From JAEZJZ01 sp050949055 (GTDB lineage Bacteria; Bacillota; UBA994; UBA5500), in NCBI GenBank assembly GCA_050949055.1, contig JBMNFA010000007.1, positions 1-64,000 on the forward strand: a DNA stretch of 64,000 nucleotides, given 5' to 3'. Positions 23,232 to 32,146 of the stretch are shown one piece after another (position 1 is the first letter of the stretch; the number at the start of each line of letters is the position of its first letter). A model generated the notes under the pieces. That model worked only from the letters and a program-made list of their open reading frames with translations, did no database searches and was not told where the DNA came from. The position numbers were made by a program, and so were the translations under genes.

Positions 23232-24716
23232 ATGAAGATTGTTGTTGCTGAGTTTTCTCATGAGACATGTACCTATTGTCCTGATCCCACCACCATCGAG
23301 CGCCTGGAGCCGTACGTGAAGAGAGGTCAAGATGTGCTCGACTCTTCACGTGGTATCCCCAATTACGTCAACGGCTTCATTCAAGTAGCTGAAGCTGAGG
23401 GTGACGTGGAATTGGTACCCGTTATTCGCGTGGGCATGGCCCCTGGTCCCTACACCAGTTGGTGGGATCGGGAGTGTTACGAGAAATACGCCGCCGAGAT
23501 TGTCGCTGGTGTGGAGCAAGCGGGCGAGATCGATGGCGTGCTGTTGGCGTTGCACGGAGCTATGGCAGTGCGTGGCATTCCTAAACCCGAGGCAGAAATC
23601 GTCCGCCGTGTGCGGGCCGTGGTGGGCGACAAGCCGATCATGGTCACCTTGGACCTGCATGCCAACGAAGACGAAGAGTTGGCCGCGGTTGCCGATGCTG
23701 TCTTCGTGATCAAGACCTATCCGCACGTGGACTCTCAGGAAACCGGTGCAGCGGCAGCTCGCTGCATGGTGGAGACCATCCGCGGCCGCTTCCAGCCGAA
23801 AGTAGGGTGGAAGAAACCGGGCATCATTTCCGCCAGCATCTATCAAGCATCCGGGTACCATCCGATGAAAGACCTGCTGGATCGCGCCAACGAGTGGGAA
23901 CAGAAGGAGAATGTCTATTGGGTGGCCATCGCCCCGGGGTTCGCCTATGCGGATGTTCCTGACGTGGGGATGTCGGTTGTGGCCATCACCAATGGCGACC
24001 AAGAGCTGGCTGACACCATCGCTCAAGATATAGCCGATCTGGCTTGGTCCTTACGGGCTTCCTTTAGCGAGAAGCTGCCCAATCCGGCAGAAGCGGTGCA
24101 ACAAGCGATGCAGCATGTGGCTTCTGGCACCCGCCCTATTCTGCTGGCCGATGGTGCTGACCGCACCGGCGACAGCACCCATGTGTTGCGGGAGTTGCTG
24201 CGGCAGGGAGCCAAGAATTTTGCCATCCCAGGCATTTCCGATCCCAAAGCAACCCACTTCCTGGCAGAGAATCACCAGGTGGGCGACCAGGTTACTGTGA
24301 AAATCGGCGGTTGGGCTAGCGAGTTCTCCGGCGAGCCGGTAGAGGTAACTGGCATCATCAAATACATCGGTCGCCCTGAATATGTGTTGGTCGGCCCGAT
24401 GCGTAAAGGCGCCCGCGTCAAGGACGGCTTGGTTGTCCTGCTCGACCTGGGTGATAACCGCAATGTGGTTGTCTCGGAGCGCATGCGCGGCTCCAACGAC
24501 AGTTCCGGCCTAACTTCCGTGGGGATCGATGTGGATAGCCTGGACATCGTCATTCTGAAAGACCGCGTGCATCACCGCGCTTTCTGGGACAGCGTCTGCA
24601 AGGTGGACATTCGGGTGGATGCCCCTGGCATCGGCGTCGCCGACCTGTCGCAACTGCACTACGAAAATATCCCGGACGACATTTATCCCATCGGGAAGAA
24701 TTGCCCCAAGGAGTGA
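23232..24716 (+). CDS. M81 family metallopeptidase (MlrC-like)
   Basis: This 494-residue protein is related to MlrC, the microcystin linear-peptide peptidase. It shows the two M81 parts: an N-terminal catalytic region (KIVVAEFSHETCTY, LALHGAM, TLDLHANEDEEL, KTYPHVDSQETG) and a C-terminal domain (LLADGADRTGDSTHVLREL onward, ending near LHYENIPDDIYPIGKNC). Family enzymes cleave small peptides and related compounds; the natural substrate outside microcystin degraders is mostly unknown. ATG 23232 follows AAAGGGAG. The serine hydrolase starts 3 bases after its stop, so the two are tightly coupled. Confidence 0.92.
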   Translation: MKIVVAEFSHETCTYCPDPTTIERLEPYVKRGQDVLDSSRGIPNYVNGFIQVAEAEGDVELVPVIRVGMAPGPYTSWWDRECYEKYAAEIVAGVEQAGEIDGVLLALHGAMAVRGIPKPEAEIVRRVRAVVGDKPIMVTLDLHANEDEELAAVADAVFVIKTYPHVDSQETGAAAARCMVETIRGRFQPKVGWKKPGIISASIYQASGYHPMKDLLDRANEWEQKENVYWVAIAPGFAYADVPDVGMSVVAITNGDQELADTIAQDIADLAWSLRASFSEKLPNPAEAVQQAMQHVASGTRPILLADGADRTGDSTHVLRELLRQGAKNFAIPGISDPKATHFLAENHQVGDQVTVKIGGWASEFSGEPVEVTGIIKYIGRPEYVLVGPMRKGARVKDGLVVLLDLGDNRNVVVSERMRGSNDSSGLTSVGIDVDSLDIVILKDRVHHRAFWDSVCKVDIRVDAPGIGVADLSQLHYENIPDDIYPIGKNCPKE

Positions 24717-24719
24717 ACC

Positions 24720-26042
24720 ATGCCCAACAAGTGGAATCAGTATGTCGCTTTTGCCCGCGAGCTGATGGATCGTGAGCACATCGCGGGTGCCGCAGTGGCC
24801 GTCGCCCAAAACGGCCAGGTGCTGTTTGAGCAAGGATTCGGTTACCGCGATGTGGAGCACAAGTTGCCCGTCACTCCAGAGACGATTTTCGGCATCGCAT
24901 CGGTCAGCAAGTCCTTCACCGCACTGGCGATCATGCAGTTGGCAGACGCCGGTCTGCTCAGTGTAGATGACCCGGTGACCAAGTTCCTGCCTGAGCTGCA
25001 GTTTAAGGGTGTGGATGACATGAACGCCATCAAGGTACGGCATTTGCTGTCCCACACCACAGGCTTGCCGCCGATGCGCCGTCGCCAGGATATTGCCACA
25101 TTTGCTGAGCACATGCAGTTCCTGCAGAACGAAGATTACACCATGCTTGGTCGACCGGGAGAGTACTTCAGCTACTGCAATGACACGTTTCTGCTGCTGG
25201 GAGCGATTATCGAGCGGCTGAGTGGGCGCATCTACCGCAAATACATGACCCAGCATGTGCTGGATGCCCTCGGCATGTATCGCTCCACCTACAGTATTGA
25301 GGAACTGACGCGCTTCCAAAACGTGACGGTACCTTACCAATGGAACCGACAAGCTGAGAACTGGGACGCCAAGGAGTGGCCTGCTTTGGGCAACTTTGAG
25401 GTAGGCGGCGGCGTCCGCTCCTGTGTGCGCGACCTGTTGAAATACGGGCAGGTGTACGCCAGCGGTGGCCAGTATAACGGCGAACAGATCGTCTCAGCTC
25501 AAGGAATCAATGCCATGCGCCGACCGATGTATCGCAGCGGCCGCAAGACCTGGTATTGCTTTGCGCTGCAGGTGACCCCTGACCACCACGGCTACACACT
25601 GGTGGAGCATGGAGGAAACCAGGTAGGTGTGGCATCCACCTTTGGCTTTGTTCCAGAGACCGGCACGGTGGTGGCCGTGTTGACCAACACCAGCGGGGCT
25701 TCCGCCAGTGCGCTGTGGCTGGGAGCGATGAATACCGCCCTCGGTCTACCTCTAGATACGCCGCGCAGCGTGGAGCCCGAGTACTCACCAACTGCGCAGG
25801 AAGTTCAGCGGGTGCTGGGTACTTACCGGGCGGCTGAGGGCGGTTGGATTACTGTCAAACAGGAATCCGGCCAGCTGGAGGTGGAAACTCAAGAGGGAAC
25901 CCATGCAGCTCGTATGAGCAGCGCGAACACCCTGGTCTTCACCTTCAAGATTCCGCGGGTAGTGCGCTTCTACTTCCGTAATCACGAGCCGCAAGCTTGG
26001 GCGGCATTGTCCGGCTCCCGCATGCTGCAGCGAGCCGAGTAG
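24720..26042 (+). CDS. Serine hydrolase, beta-lactamase/D-aminopeptidase family
   Basis: The 440-residue penicillin-binding-protein-fold enzyme has all three motifs: SVSK (Ser61, Lys64), YCN in PGEYFSYCNDTF, and HGG in LVEHGGNQVG. A C-terminal lipocalin-like domain (residues ~365-440) follows, as in D-aminopeptidase and esterase EstB relatives. There is no signal peptide, so it probably acts in the cytoplasm on D-residue peptides or esters, not as an antibiotic-resistance beta-lactamase. The ribosome-binding site AAGGAG lies inside the end of the M81 gene. The operon ends at the terminator at 26070. Confidence 0.9.
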   Translation: MPNKWNQYVAFARELMDREHIAGAAVAVAQNGQVLFEQGFGYRDVEHKLPVTPETIFGIASVSKSFTALAIMQLADAGLLSVDDPVTKFLPELQFKGVDDMNAIKVRHLLSHTTGLPPMRRRQDIATFAEHMQFLQNEDYTMLGRPGEYFSYCNDTFLLLGAIIERLSGRIYRKYMTQHVLDALGMYRSTYSIEELTRFQNVTVPYQWNRQAENWDAKEWPALGNFEVGGGVRSCVRDLLKYGQVYASGGQYNGEQIVSAQGINAMRRPMYRSGRKTWYCFALQVTPDHHGYTLVEHGGNQVGVASTFGFVPETGTVVAVLTNTSGASASALWLGAMNTALGLPLDTPRSVEPEYSPTAQEVQRVLGTYRAAEGGWITVKQESGQLEVETQEGTHAARMSSANTLVFTFKIPRVVRFYFRNHEPQAWAALSGSRMLQRAE

Positions 26043-26069
26043 AACCGGAAAAGAGTCAGAATAGCGTTC

Positions 26070-26099
26070 GGGGCTGCTGCAAAACAGCAGCCCCCTTTG
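26070..26099 (+). terminator. Rho-independent terminator after hydrolase operon
   Basis: GGGGCTGCTG (26070-26079) and CAGCAGCCCC (26085-26094) form a perfect 10-bp stem around caaaa, followed by CTTTG. Confidence 0.88.
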
Positions 26100-26280
26100 C
26101 ATTCCTAGGCAGCTGGCCAGTCTCTCAGCTCCGTCAGTCGCTGACGCGACAGCCCCCTTGTAAGGGGGCCGTCATGGCTGGTGCCATGACGGAGGGAGAG
26201 AAAAGGTGAGACTTGGGGACGGCTGACTGTCCCGCTCTTCGGAACGGGGCAGGGTGCCTTTCCCCCTGTTCCACGCAAAT
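26100..26280. repeat. Intergenic palindromic repeat cluster
   Basis: Two adjacent hairpins lie at 26152-26197 (CCCCCTTGTAAGGGGG, then CCGTCATGGC/GCCATGACGG). A GGGGACGG...CCCG...GGGGCAGG...CCCC segment follows at 26215-26271. This is repeat-type, non-coding sequence. With the terminator it fills the 339-base gap before the MATE gene. Confidence 0.65.
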
Positions 26281-26381
26281 CAGACGATAAACTGAGTAGG
26301 GTAACAAGTAGAATCGTTCTTTGCCTAGCCGCGAATTCGCACTCTCTATATACTGGCATGGTATGAAACGAGGTGAGACAG

Positions 26382-27800
26382 ATGAAACGCGACTTAACCA
26401 AAGGCAACGTAATAGGCAACCTATTGACGACGGCCGTTCCCATCATGCTGGGGTTTATGGCTCAAACGCTGTATGACCTGGTGGACATGGCTTGGGTGGG
26501 CAGACTATCCGCCAACGCGGTGGCTGCCGTGACTGTATTCACTACCCTTTATTGGCTCTCCTTCGTGCTGAACAACATCGTCGGTCATAGCTCTGTCTCC
26601 CTAATCTCCCAGAGCTATGGCTCCAAAGACATGGCCAGAACTAGACGGGTGGTGGAGCAGACCCTGGTGTTCAAGTTTCTGTTGGCAGTGATGGCCAGCG
26701 CGGTCATGCTTACCTTGCTGCCCCGGTTGCTCGGCTTGTTCACAGCAGATCGGGCGGTGCTGGCCGATGCTTTGGCCTATGGGCGAGTGCGTCTCACCAT
26801 GTTGCCGATCATGTTCAGCTCGCTGACAGTGGCCACGGCGCTGCGCTGTGTGGGCGACTCGCGGCGGGCGATGTACATCATGTTCGTTTCTGCAGGCATG
26901 AACATCCTGTTAGATCCATTGTTCATCTTCGAACGCGTACCAGGACTGGGTATCCCCGGCTTGGGGCTGGGGGTGATGGGGGCTGCGCTGGCAACCGAGA
27001 TCTCCGCTGCTACTGCCTTCCTGTTCGGAGCTTGGATGCTCTTTTCTGGTAAGAGCTACGTACAGCCTACCCTGAAGGGGTTGCTGCGGTTGGACTGGCA
27101 GATAGACTGGCAGTTGATCAAGATCGGGCTCCCGGTCAGCTGCGAATCGCTGCTCCGTAGCTTGGCGGAAGTGTTCATCCTGCGCTTCGTCTCCGTCTAC
27201 GGCACATTGGCTGTGGCGGCGATCGGCATCGTGCAGCGAGTGGTTCGGTTCTTCTTTGTTCCGTTGGAAGGGCTGATGTCTGCAGGTGGCACCATTGTCG
27301 GACAGAACTTGGGGGCAAAGAACATCTCTCGGGCGGACCAGACGGTCAGAACGACTGCGCTGCTGGGGGTGGGGAGCATGGTGTTCTTCACCCTGCTGGC
27401 CTATGCACTCCCCACCCAGATACTCGGCCTGTTCACTCACGACATAGCCGTGCTGCAGTTGGGCAGAGGTGCCATTTACGTGCTGATGCCTGGATTGATC
27501 CTGGCTGGATTGACATTCGGACTGGCTACTTCCTTGATAGGTGCCGGTTACAGCCTGCCGTTTCTGATCTCCGGAATTGTTGCCCGCTGGCTGGTGCAGG
27601 TGCCCTTCTTGTTAATAGCGGTACAGTGGTTGCAGTTGCCCTTTATCTACGCCGCCCTCAGTTATGCCTTGGCTGAAGCCGCCGAGTGTATGGTCATCGT
27701 CAGTGCTTACCTGCGGGGCCGCTGGAAGACCTGGCGGGTGGCGCGAGTGACTGCGGAGGCAGGGACCGACGTGGAAGCAACTGCCGTCGCATCAGGCTAG
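26382..27800 (+). CDS. MATE family efflux transporter
   Basis: The 472-residue, 12-helix Na+- or H+-driven exporter has two homologous six-helix halves (second half from about residue 240). The typical start is DLTKGNVIGNLLTTAVPIMLGFMAQTLYDLVDMAWVGRL, and GAKNISRADQ opens the inter-half loop region. The substrate is unpredictable. ATG 26382 follows GAGGTGAG; the GTG at 26373 lies within that site. It is a single gene with its own upstream gap. Confidence 0.93.
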   Translation: MKRDLTKGNVIGNLLTTAVPIMLGFMAQTLYDLVDMAWVGRLSANAVAAVTVFTTLYWLSFVLNNIVGHSSVSLISQSYGSKDMARTRRVVEQTLVFKFLLAVMASAVMLTLLPRLLGLFTADRAVLADALAYGRVRLTMLPIMFSSLTVATALRCVGDSRRAMYIMFVSAGMNILLDPLFIFERVPGLGIPGLGLGVMGAALATEISAATAFLFGAWMLFSGKSYVQPTLKGLLRLDWQIDWQLIKIGLPVSCESLLRSLAEVFILRFVSVYGTLAVAAIGIVQRVVRFFFVPLEGLMSAGGTIVGQNLGAKNISRADQTVRTTALLGVGSMVFFTLLAYALPTQILGLFTHDIAVLQLGRGAIYVLMPGLILAGLTFGLATSLIGAGYSLPFLISGIVARWLVQVPFLLIAVQWLQLPFIYAALSYALAEAAECMVIVSAYLRGRWKTWRVARVTAEAGTDVEATAVASG

Positions 27801-28060
27801 TAGTGACAAGTCCCGGCAGAAGTTTTCTGTCGGAGAAGCGACAATTTTGCTGATTAACTGAAACCTTTTCTGGACTCAACCGTGATGTAATAGTAGCTCG
27901 CCTATTACCAACGCCGTTTTTCCAGTGGCATTTGATACAACTAGAATATTCAACAGGCCGCTGGACAAGAGTGTCAGGCGGCCTGTTCCTATGTTGCTGG
28001 CTGCCGGACATCACAGTGTCATCGGCGAGCTTGCGTGTACAGAAAAAGGAGGTCGATCGG

Positions 28061-29878
28061 GTGAAGAGACGTGTTGCCGGCCTATTGGTGCTTTTGCTGT
28101 TGTTGCAGCTGTCACTTGCAGGGTTCACCACAGTGGCGCGGGCAGAATCCGATACCGAGCTGCTCTGGGAAATAGAGTGGACCATCGATTACCCAGGACG
28201 CCCCGGCTCTCCGGCTCCTAACGATCAGTTAGCTCAGTTCCTGGGCTTTGAACGATCCCTTTTGGTTGACGGAGGCCAACTGCAGTTGCGCATGGCACAG
28301 AAGAACCTGGCGCAGCAGGACAACCGGTATCTCGTGGAAGCGATCATCATCGCCGGGGAGAATCAGCTCATCTTGGAGGGAGAAGGGGAGTATGGCAGCT
28401 ACCTGGCTACCCCGCTTCTGCATGGAGAGTTCGCCGCCAAGAGCAGCCGAGGCGATGATTGCAGGGTCTTTGTTGCCCATTATCCAACGGATAGCCAAGT
28501 CAAGGTGACCTTGCAGTTTGGGGCCGATACGCCCGCTGAATCCTTGCTCACCTTTGGCGAGGGTTACGGCAACATCCAGGCTATCCACTCCCAGTTGGAC
28601 GCGCGCGCCAAACAGCAAGTCAAGCTGCCGTCAGCGTTTTGGCTAGATGGCCAGCAGTTGGTGTTCCAGCCAGCCGCTCTGCTGCAGGACGACCAAGTGC
28701 TGGTGCCGGTGCGACAGCTGCTGCAAGCGCTCGGCGCCAATGTGGATTGGGACGCTGCCAGCCAATGCGTGGTCGTCAACAGAGGCGACATGGAATTACG
28801 GCTGGCTGTCGGCGGCCAGCAGTTATTGGTGGGTCAGCAATCGGTGCCGCTGGGAGCGGCTGTGTTGTCGCAATCTGGGGTCACCTTTGCTCCCTATGCG
28901 CCACTGGCCAAGGCTCTGGGCGCGGCCATTGTCACCAGGCCAAACGGGGATGTCAGCCTGCTCAGCGCAGAGCAGCGGGGACAAGAGCAAGGGTTGTTAC
29001 AGATCATCCTGCTCGGGCCCGACCATCTGATCATTCAAAACGATACTAACCGAGCGTTGCCACTAGGAACATGGTCACTGATGTCCCTGGCCTCTTTTAT
29101 TCCCCAGACTTTCCGTTTTCCTGCGGGGTTCATGCTGCACCCCGGCGAACAGGTACAGGTGTTGTCCGACGAGGGCATCGCGGCCGATCAGCGCTCGGTT
29201 TGGCAATGGTCCGATGGTGCCAGCGACTCGGCTCCGATGGAGTTTCAGGTGATGATTGCAGGCGTTACGCCCGGCAGTGAGCGCCTGATTCTCAGCAATC
29301 GCGGTCCGGCAGATGTCTATTTGGGCAACTGGCGGTTGGTCAGCACACTGGGGAAGCCAGCACTGCTGTTGCCGGATCGCTACTTGGCGGCCGGGAGCAG
29401 CCTGACCGTGGATGGCCAACCTGGCCCAGCGTCCGAAGAGCACGTGTTGCGCTGGCCTAATCTCCCGGCGGTGGAGCAGGCCTATCAGGCGGAGCAGGAG
29501 AGACAGGAGCAGCTCCGCACCGAGGCAGCGCAGCGGATCAAGGATGAATACGCCCCGTTGGCCAGCACGCTGGGGATCGATCAGCTCGATTACTACTTCT
29601 ACGTGGCACAGCAGGAGGGGGACATGCTCAAGGGGGAACTGCCACCCTTCCAAGACAATCCTGCGGCAGGCACCGCTCTTGCCTTCGCCAAGATGCGTTT
29701 CCTGGAGCCACAACTGGCCGTTGGTGACCGCATGCCAATCTATTTCGTCAGCCCTGATGGCCAAGAGGCCTATCTGGCCATCCACAAGGCTGATGGCAGT
29801 TTTGTCGCCTATCGACTGCAATACGCAGAAGACATGGGGTTTTCCACCTGGCTGGCTGAGCAAGTGCTGCCTGAATAA
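28061..29878 (+). CDS. Exported protein with copper-amine-oxidase-type stalk and lamin-tail-like domains
   Basis: The 605-residue protein starts with a signal peptide (RRVAGLLVLLLLLQLSLAGFTTVARA). It has a beta-rich domain (~30-185), a stalk domain (~192-300, with DDQVLVPVRQLLQALGANVDWD), and two lamin-tail-like segments (~313-370 and ~397-460). A charged coiled helix EQERQEQLRTEAAQRIKDEY precedes a C-terminal Gln/Tyr-rich region. The stalk domain is common on Firmicutes surface proteins and is thought to help wall association; no copper chemistry is implied. The GTG at 28061 follows AAAAAGGAGGTCGATCG. A CAGGCCGC/GCGGCCTG hairpin (27955-27984) lies in its 5' region. Confidence 0.8.
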   Translation: MKRRVAGLLVLLLLLQLSLAGFTTVARAESDTELLWEIEWTIDYPGRPGSPAPNDQLAQFLGFERSLLVDGGQLQLRMAQKNLAQQDNRYLVEAIIIAGENQLILEGEGEYGSYLATPLLHGEFAAKSSRGDDCRVFVAHYPTDSQVKVTLQFGADTPAESLLTFGEGYGNIQAIHSQLDARAKQQVKLPSAFWLDGQQLVFQPAALLQDDQVLVPVRQLLQALGANVDWDAASQCVVVNRGDMELRLAVGGQQLLVGQQSVPLGAAVLSQSGVTFAPYAPLAKALGAAIVTRPNGDVSLLSAEQRGQEQGLLQIILLGPDHLIIQNDTNRALPLGTWSLMSLASFIPQTFRFPAGFMLHPGEQVQVLSDEGIAADQRSVWQWSDGASDSAPMEFQVMIAGVTPGSERLILSNRGPADVYLGNWRLVSTLGKPALLLPDRYLAAGSSLTVDGQPGPASEEHVLRWPNLPAVEQAYQAEQERQEQLRTEAAQRIKDEYAPLASTLGIDQLDYYFYVAQQEGDMLKGELPPFQDNPAAGTALAFAKMRFLEPQLAVGDRMPIYFVSPDGQEAYLAIHKADGSFVAYRLQYAEDMGFSTWLAEQVLPE

Positions 29879-29912
29879 GACCAGATGCTGGACCCGCGGC
29901 CATATGAACAAA

Positions 29913-29952
29913 GCAGGGGCTGTTGCCGCATATTCGCCGTAACAGCCCCTGC
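29913..29952. terminator. Bidirectional hairpin between convergent genes
   Basis: GCAGGGGCTGTT (29913-29924) pairs with AACAGCCCCTGC (29941-29952). It separates the stalk-domain gene from typA. T tracts are short on both sides. Confidence 0.75.
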
Positions 29953-29970
29953 TCATAAGTTTGGTGCGTC

Positions 29971-31794
29971 TTATTGGTTCAGATCGTAGCTGGCCTTCTT
30001 CTGGCGGCGCAGGCGCTCTGCCCGGTCCAAAATGCGTTTGCGGAGGCGGACATTTTTGGGCGTGATTTCCACCAGTTCGTCCTCCTCGATATATTCCAGC
30101 GCTTTATCCAAAGTCATCTCCACCGGAGGCGACAAACGCATGGCTTCATCCGCCCCCGAGGAGCGCATGTTGGTCAACTGCTTCTTCTTGTTCACATTCA
30201 CGTCGATGTCCTGCGGCCGGCCGGTTTCTCCGATAATCATCCCTTCATAGACGGTGGTACCAGGGCCGATGAACAGGCTGCCCCGCTCCTCGGCGGCGTA
30301 GAGGCCATACACCGTTGCGGTGCCGTACTCCCAGGCCACCAATACACCATGGTTTCGCTTGGGGATTTCACCTCGGTAGGGAGCATAACCGTTGAAGATG
30401 TGATTCATCACCCCGTAGCCGCGGGTGTCGGTCAAGAACTGCGAGCGGAAGCCGAGCAGGGAGCGGGCAGGGATGTCGAATTCCACCGAAACGCTGCCTG
30501 ATTCGGTGTGCTCGATGCTCAACAGACGTGCCTGGCGGCTGCCCAGCTTTTCCATCACCACACCCAGATGTTCCTCGGGCACATCCACCGTCAACAGTTC
30601 GATCGGCTCCAAAATCTCGCCCTCTTGGCTGCTTTTGAAAATAGCCCTCGGTCGGGACACGGAGAACTCGTAGCCTTCGCGGCGCATGGTTTCGATCAGG
30701 ATGGCCAGATGCAGCTCTCCCCGGCCTGAGACATGCCAGAGATCTGTCGTCTCGCCGTCCTCCACCCGCATGCTGATGTTTGTGTAGGCTTCCCGATGCA
30801 GCCGATCCCTTAAGTGACGGCTGGTGACATACTTCCCCTCTTGGCCGGCCAGCGGGCTGTCGTTGACCATGAAGTCCATGGTCACCGTGGGCTCGTCCAC
30901 CTTCAGGAAAGGCAATGCTTCCGGGTGTTCAGGGTCGGCGATGGTGCAACCGATGCCCAGCTCCTCTACGCCAGTCAGGGCCACGATGTCTCCCATTGCC
31001 GCATCGGTGCATTCTACCCTGCCAAGTCCCATATACTGATAGAGCTTGACCACCTTCCCATGTTGAGCGGTTCCATCCGTTTTCAGCACCGTTACCGTCT
31101 GTCCAACCCGCATGCGGCCACGGGAGATGCGCCCGATGGCAATGCGTCCGACATAGTCATCCCAGTCCACGCTGGAAACTAGCATCTGAAGCGGACCATC
31201 AGGATTTCCCGCCGGTTCCGGGATCTCCCGCAGGATGGTCTCAAACAGCGGCACCAAGTCCTGCTCCGGATCATTCAAAAGATATTTAGCAAAGCCCGCC
31301 CGGGCTGATGCATAGAGCACCGGGAACTCAATTTGGTCCTCGTCAGCTCCTAGCTCCAGGAACAGGTCTAGGCATTTGTCCAGTACGTCGGTCGGCCTGG
31401 CGTCCTGGCGGTCGATTTTGTTGATCACGACAATTGGCTTCAGTTTCAACGCCAAAGCCTTGCGCAGCACATATTTGGTCTGGGCCAGCGGCCCTTCGGC
31501 AGCGTCCACCAACAGCAGCACTCCGTCCACGGTGGATAAGGTCCGCTCCACCTCACCCCCGAAATCTGCGTGTCCGGGAGTGTCAACGATGTTGATCTTG
31601 GTGCCTCGGTAGAAGATGCCGGTGAACTTGGCCATGATGGTGATGCCCCGTTCCCTTTCCAGTTCCATGGAGTCCATCACCCGTTCCTGCACCTGTTCCT
31701 TGGCATGAAAAACAGCGCTCTGTTTGAGCATAGCATCAACCAGCGTGGTCTTGCCATGATCCACGTGGGCGATGATGGCGATGTTGCGTGGCAT
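29971..31794 (-). CDS. typA: GTP-binding protein TypA/BipA
   Basis: This 607-residue ribosome-associated translational GTPase is involved in stress and low-temperature ribosome assembly. G motifs are intact: AHVDHGKTTLVDAML, RGITI, DTPGHADFGGEVER and NKIDRQDARP. The EF-G-like domains and the TypA C-terminal domain follow (NVNKKKQLTNMRSSGADEA). Length is normal. The ATG follows GGGGAAGGTGAGACATC. A promoter lies at 31909-31938, with a GGCCTCA/TGAGGCC hairpin in the leader. Confidence 0.97.
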   Translation of the reverse strand: MPRNIAIIAHVDHGKTTLVDAMLKQSAVFHAKEQVQERVMDSMELERERGITIMAKFTGIFYRGTKINIVDTPGHADFGGEVERTLSTVDGVLLLVDAAEGPLAQTKYVLRKALALKLKPIVVINKIDRQDARPTDVLDKCLDLFLELGADEDQIEFPVLYASARAGFAKYLLNDPEQDLVPLFETILREIPEPAGNPDGPLQMLVSSVDWDDYVGRIAIGRISRGRMRVGQTVTVLKTDGTAQHGKVVKLYQYMGLGRVECTDAAMGDIVALTGVEELGIGCTIADPEHPEALPFLKVDEPTVTMDFMVNDSPLAGQEGKYVTSRHLRDRLHREAYTNISMRVEDGETTDLWHVSGRGELHLAILIETMRREGYEFSVSRPRAIFKSSQEGEILEPIELLTVDVPEEHLGVVMEKLGSRQARLLSIEHTESGSVSVEFDIPARSLLGFRSQFLTDTRGYGVMNHIFNGYAPYRGEIPKRNHGVLVAWEYGTATVYGLYAAEERGSLFIGPGTTVYEGMIIGETGRPQDIDVNVNKKKQLTNMRSSGADEAMRLSPPVEMTLDKALEYIEEDELVEITPKNVRLRKRILDRAERLRRQKKASYDLNQ

Positions 31795-32146
31795 GATGTC
31801 TCACCTTCCCCAGCAGTCTAGCTAGTAGGGCGCCAAGTCTTAGGCCTCAAAACCTGAGGCCGATTCGTCCGATGGGCTGCGGCTTGACGCGTGAACGAAG
31901 CACTAGCTATTATAAACACTCCAAGCTTTTCCCGTCAAAAGCTTTTCCGGTGCGAGACTGCTTTTTTCTGTCAAGAATCTTTGTCAGGCGGTGCTGCAAC
32001 AATTAGTTTTTGGTTGCCGGCAAGAACTATGCCTTGATTCGCAGGGTTTCTCTTTCGCGTTACGAATTATATCAATGCAGATACTGAGGTCGAAAGTAGG
32101 AGCGAAAACCGTTTCGGCCAGTCAGTAAGCGAAAGGAGGTACCCAT
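31795..32146. other. 352-base divergent intergenic region
   Basis: It lies between typA (left) and the D-aminoacylase-like gene (right). It holds the typA leader hairpin (31843-31861), the typA promoter and the AAAGGAGGT of the right-hand gene (32132-32140). No gene is seen in the remainder. Confidence 0.6.
31909..31938 (-). promoter_or_regulatory. typA promoter
   Basis: On the minus strand TTGACG (31938-31933), 18 bases and TATAAT (31914-31909) form a good sigma-A promoter. The transcript would carry a ~110-base leader with a GC-rich hairpin. Confidence 0.7.

Noticed and set aside
24720..26042. Reading the serine hydrolase as an antibiotic-resistance beta-lactamase
   Set aside because: It has no signal peptide, carries a C-terminal lipocalin-like domain and is operonic with an M81 peptidase; the motifs are shared by esterases and D-aminopeptidases.
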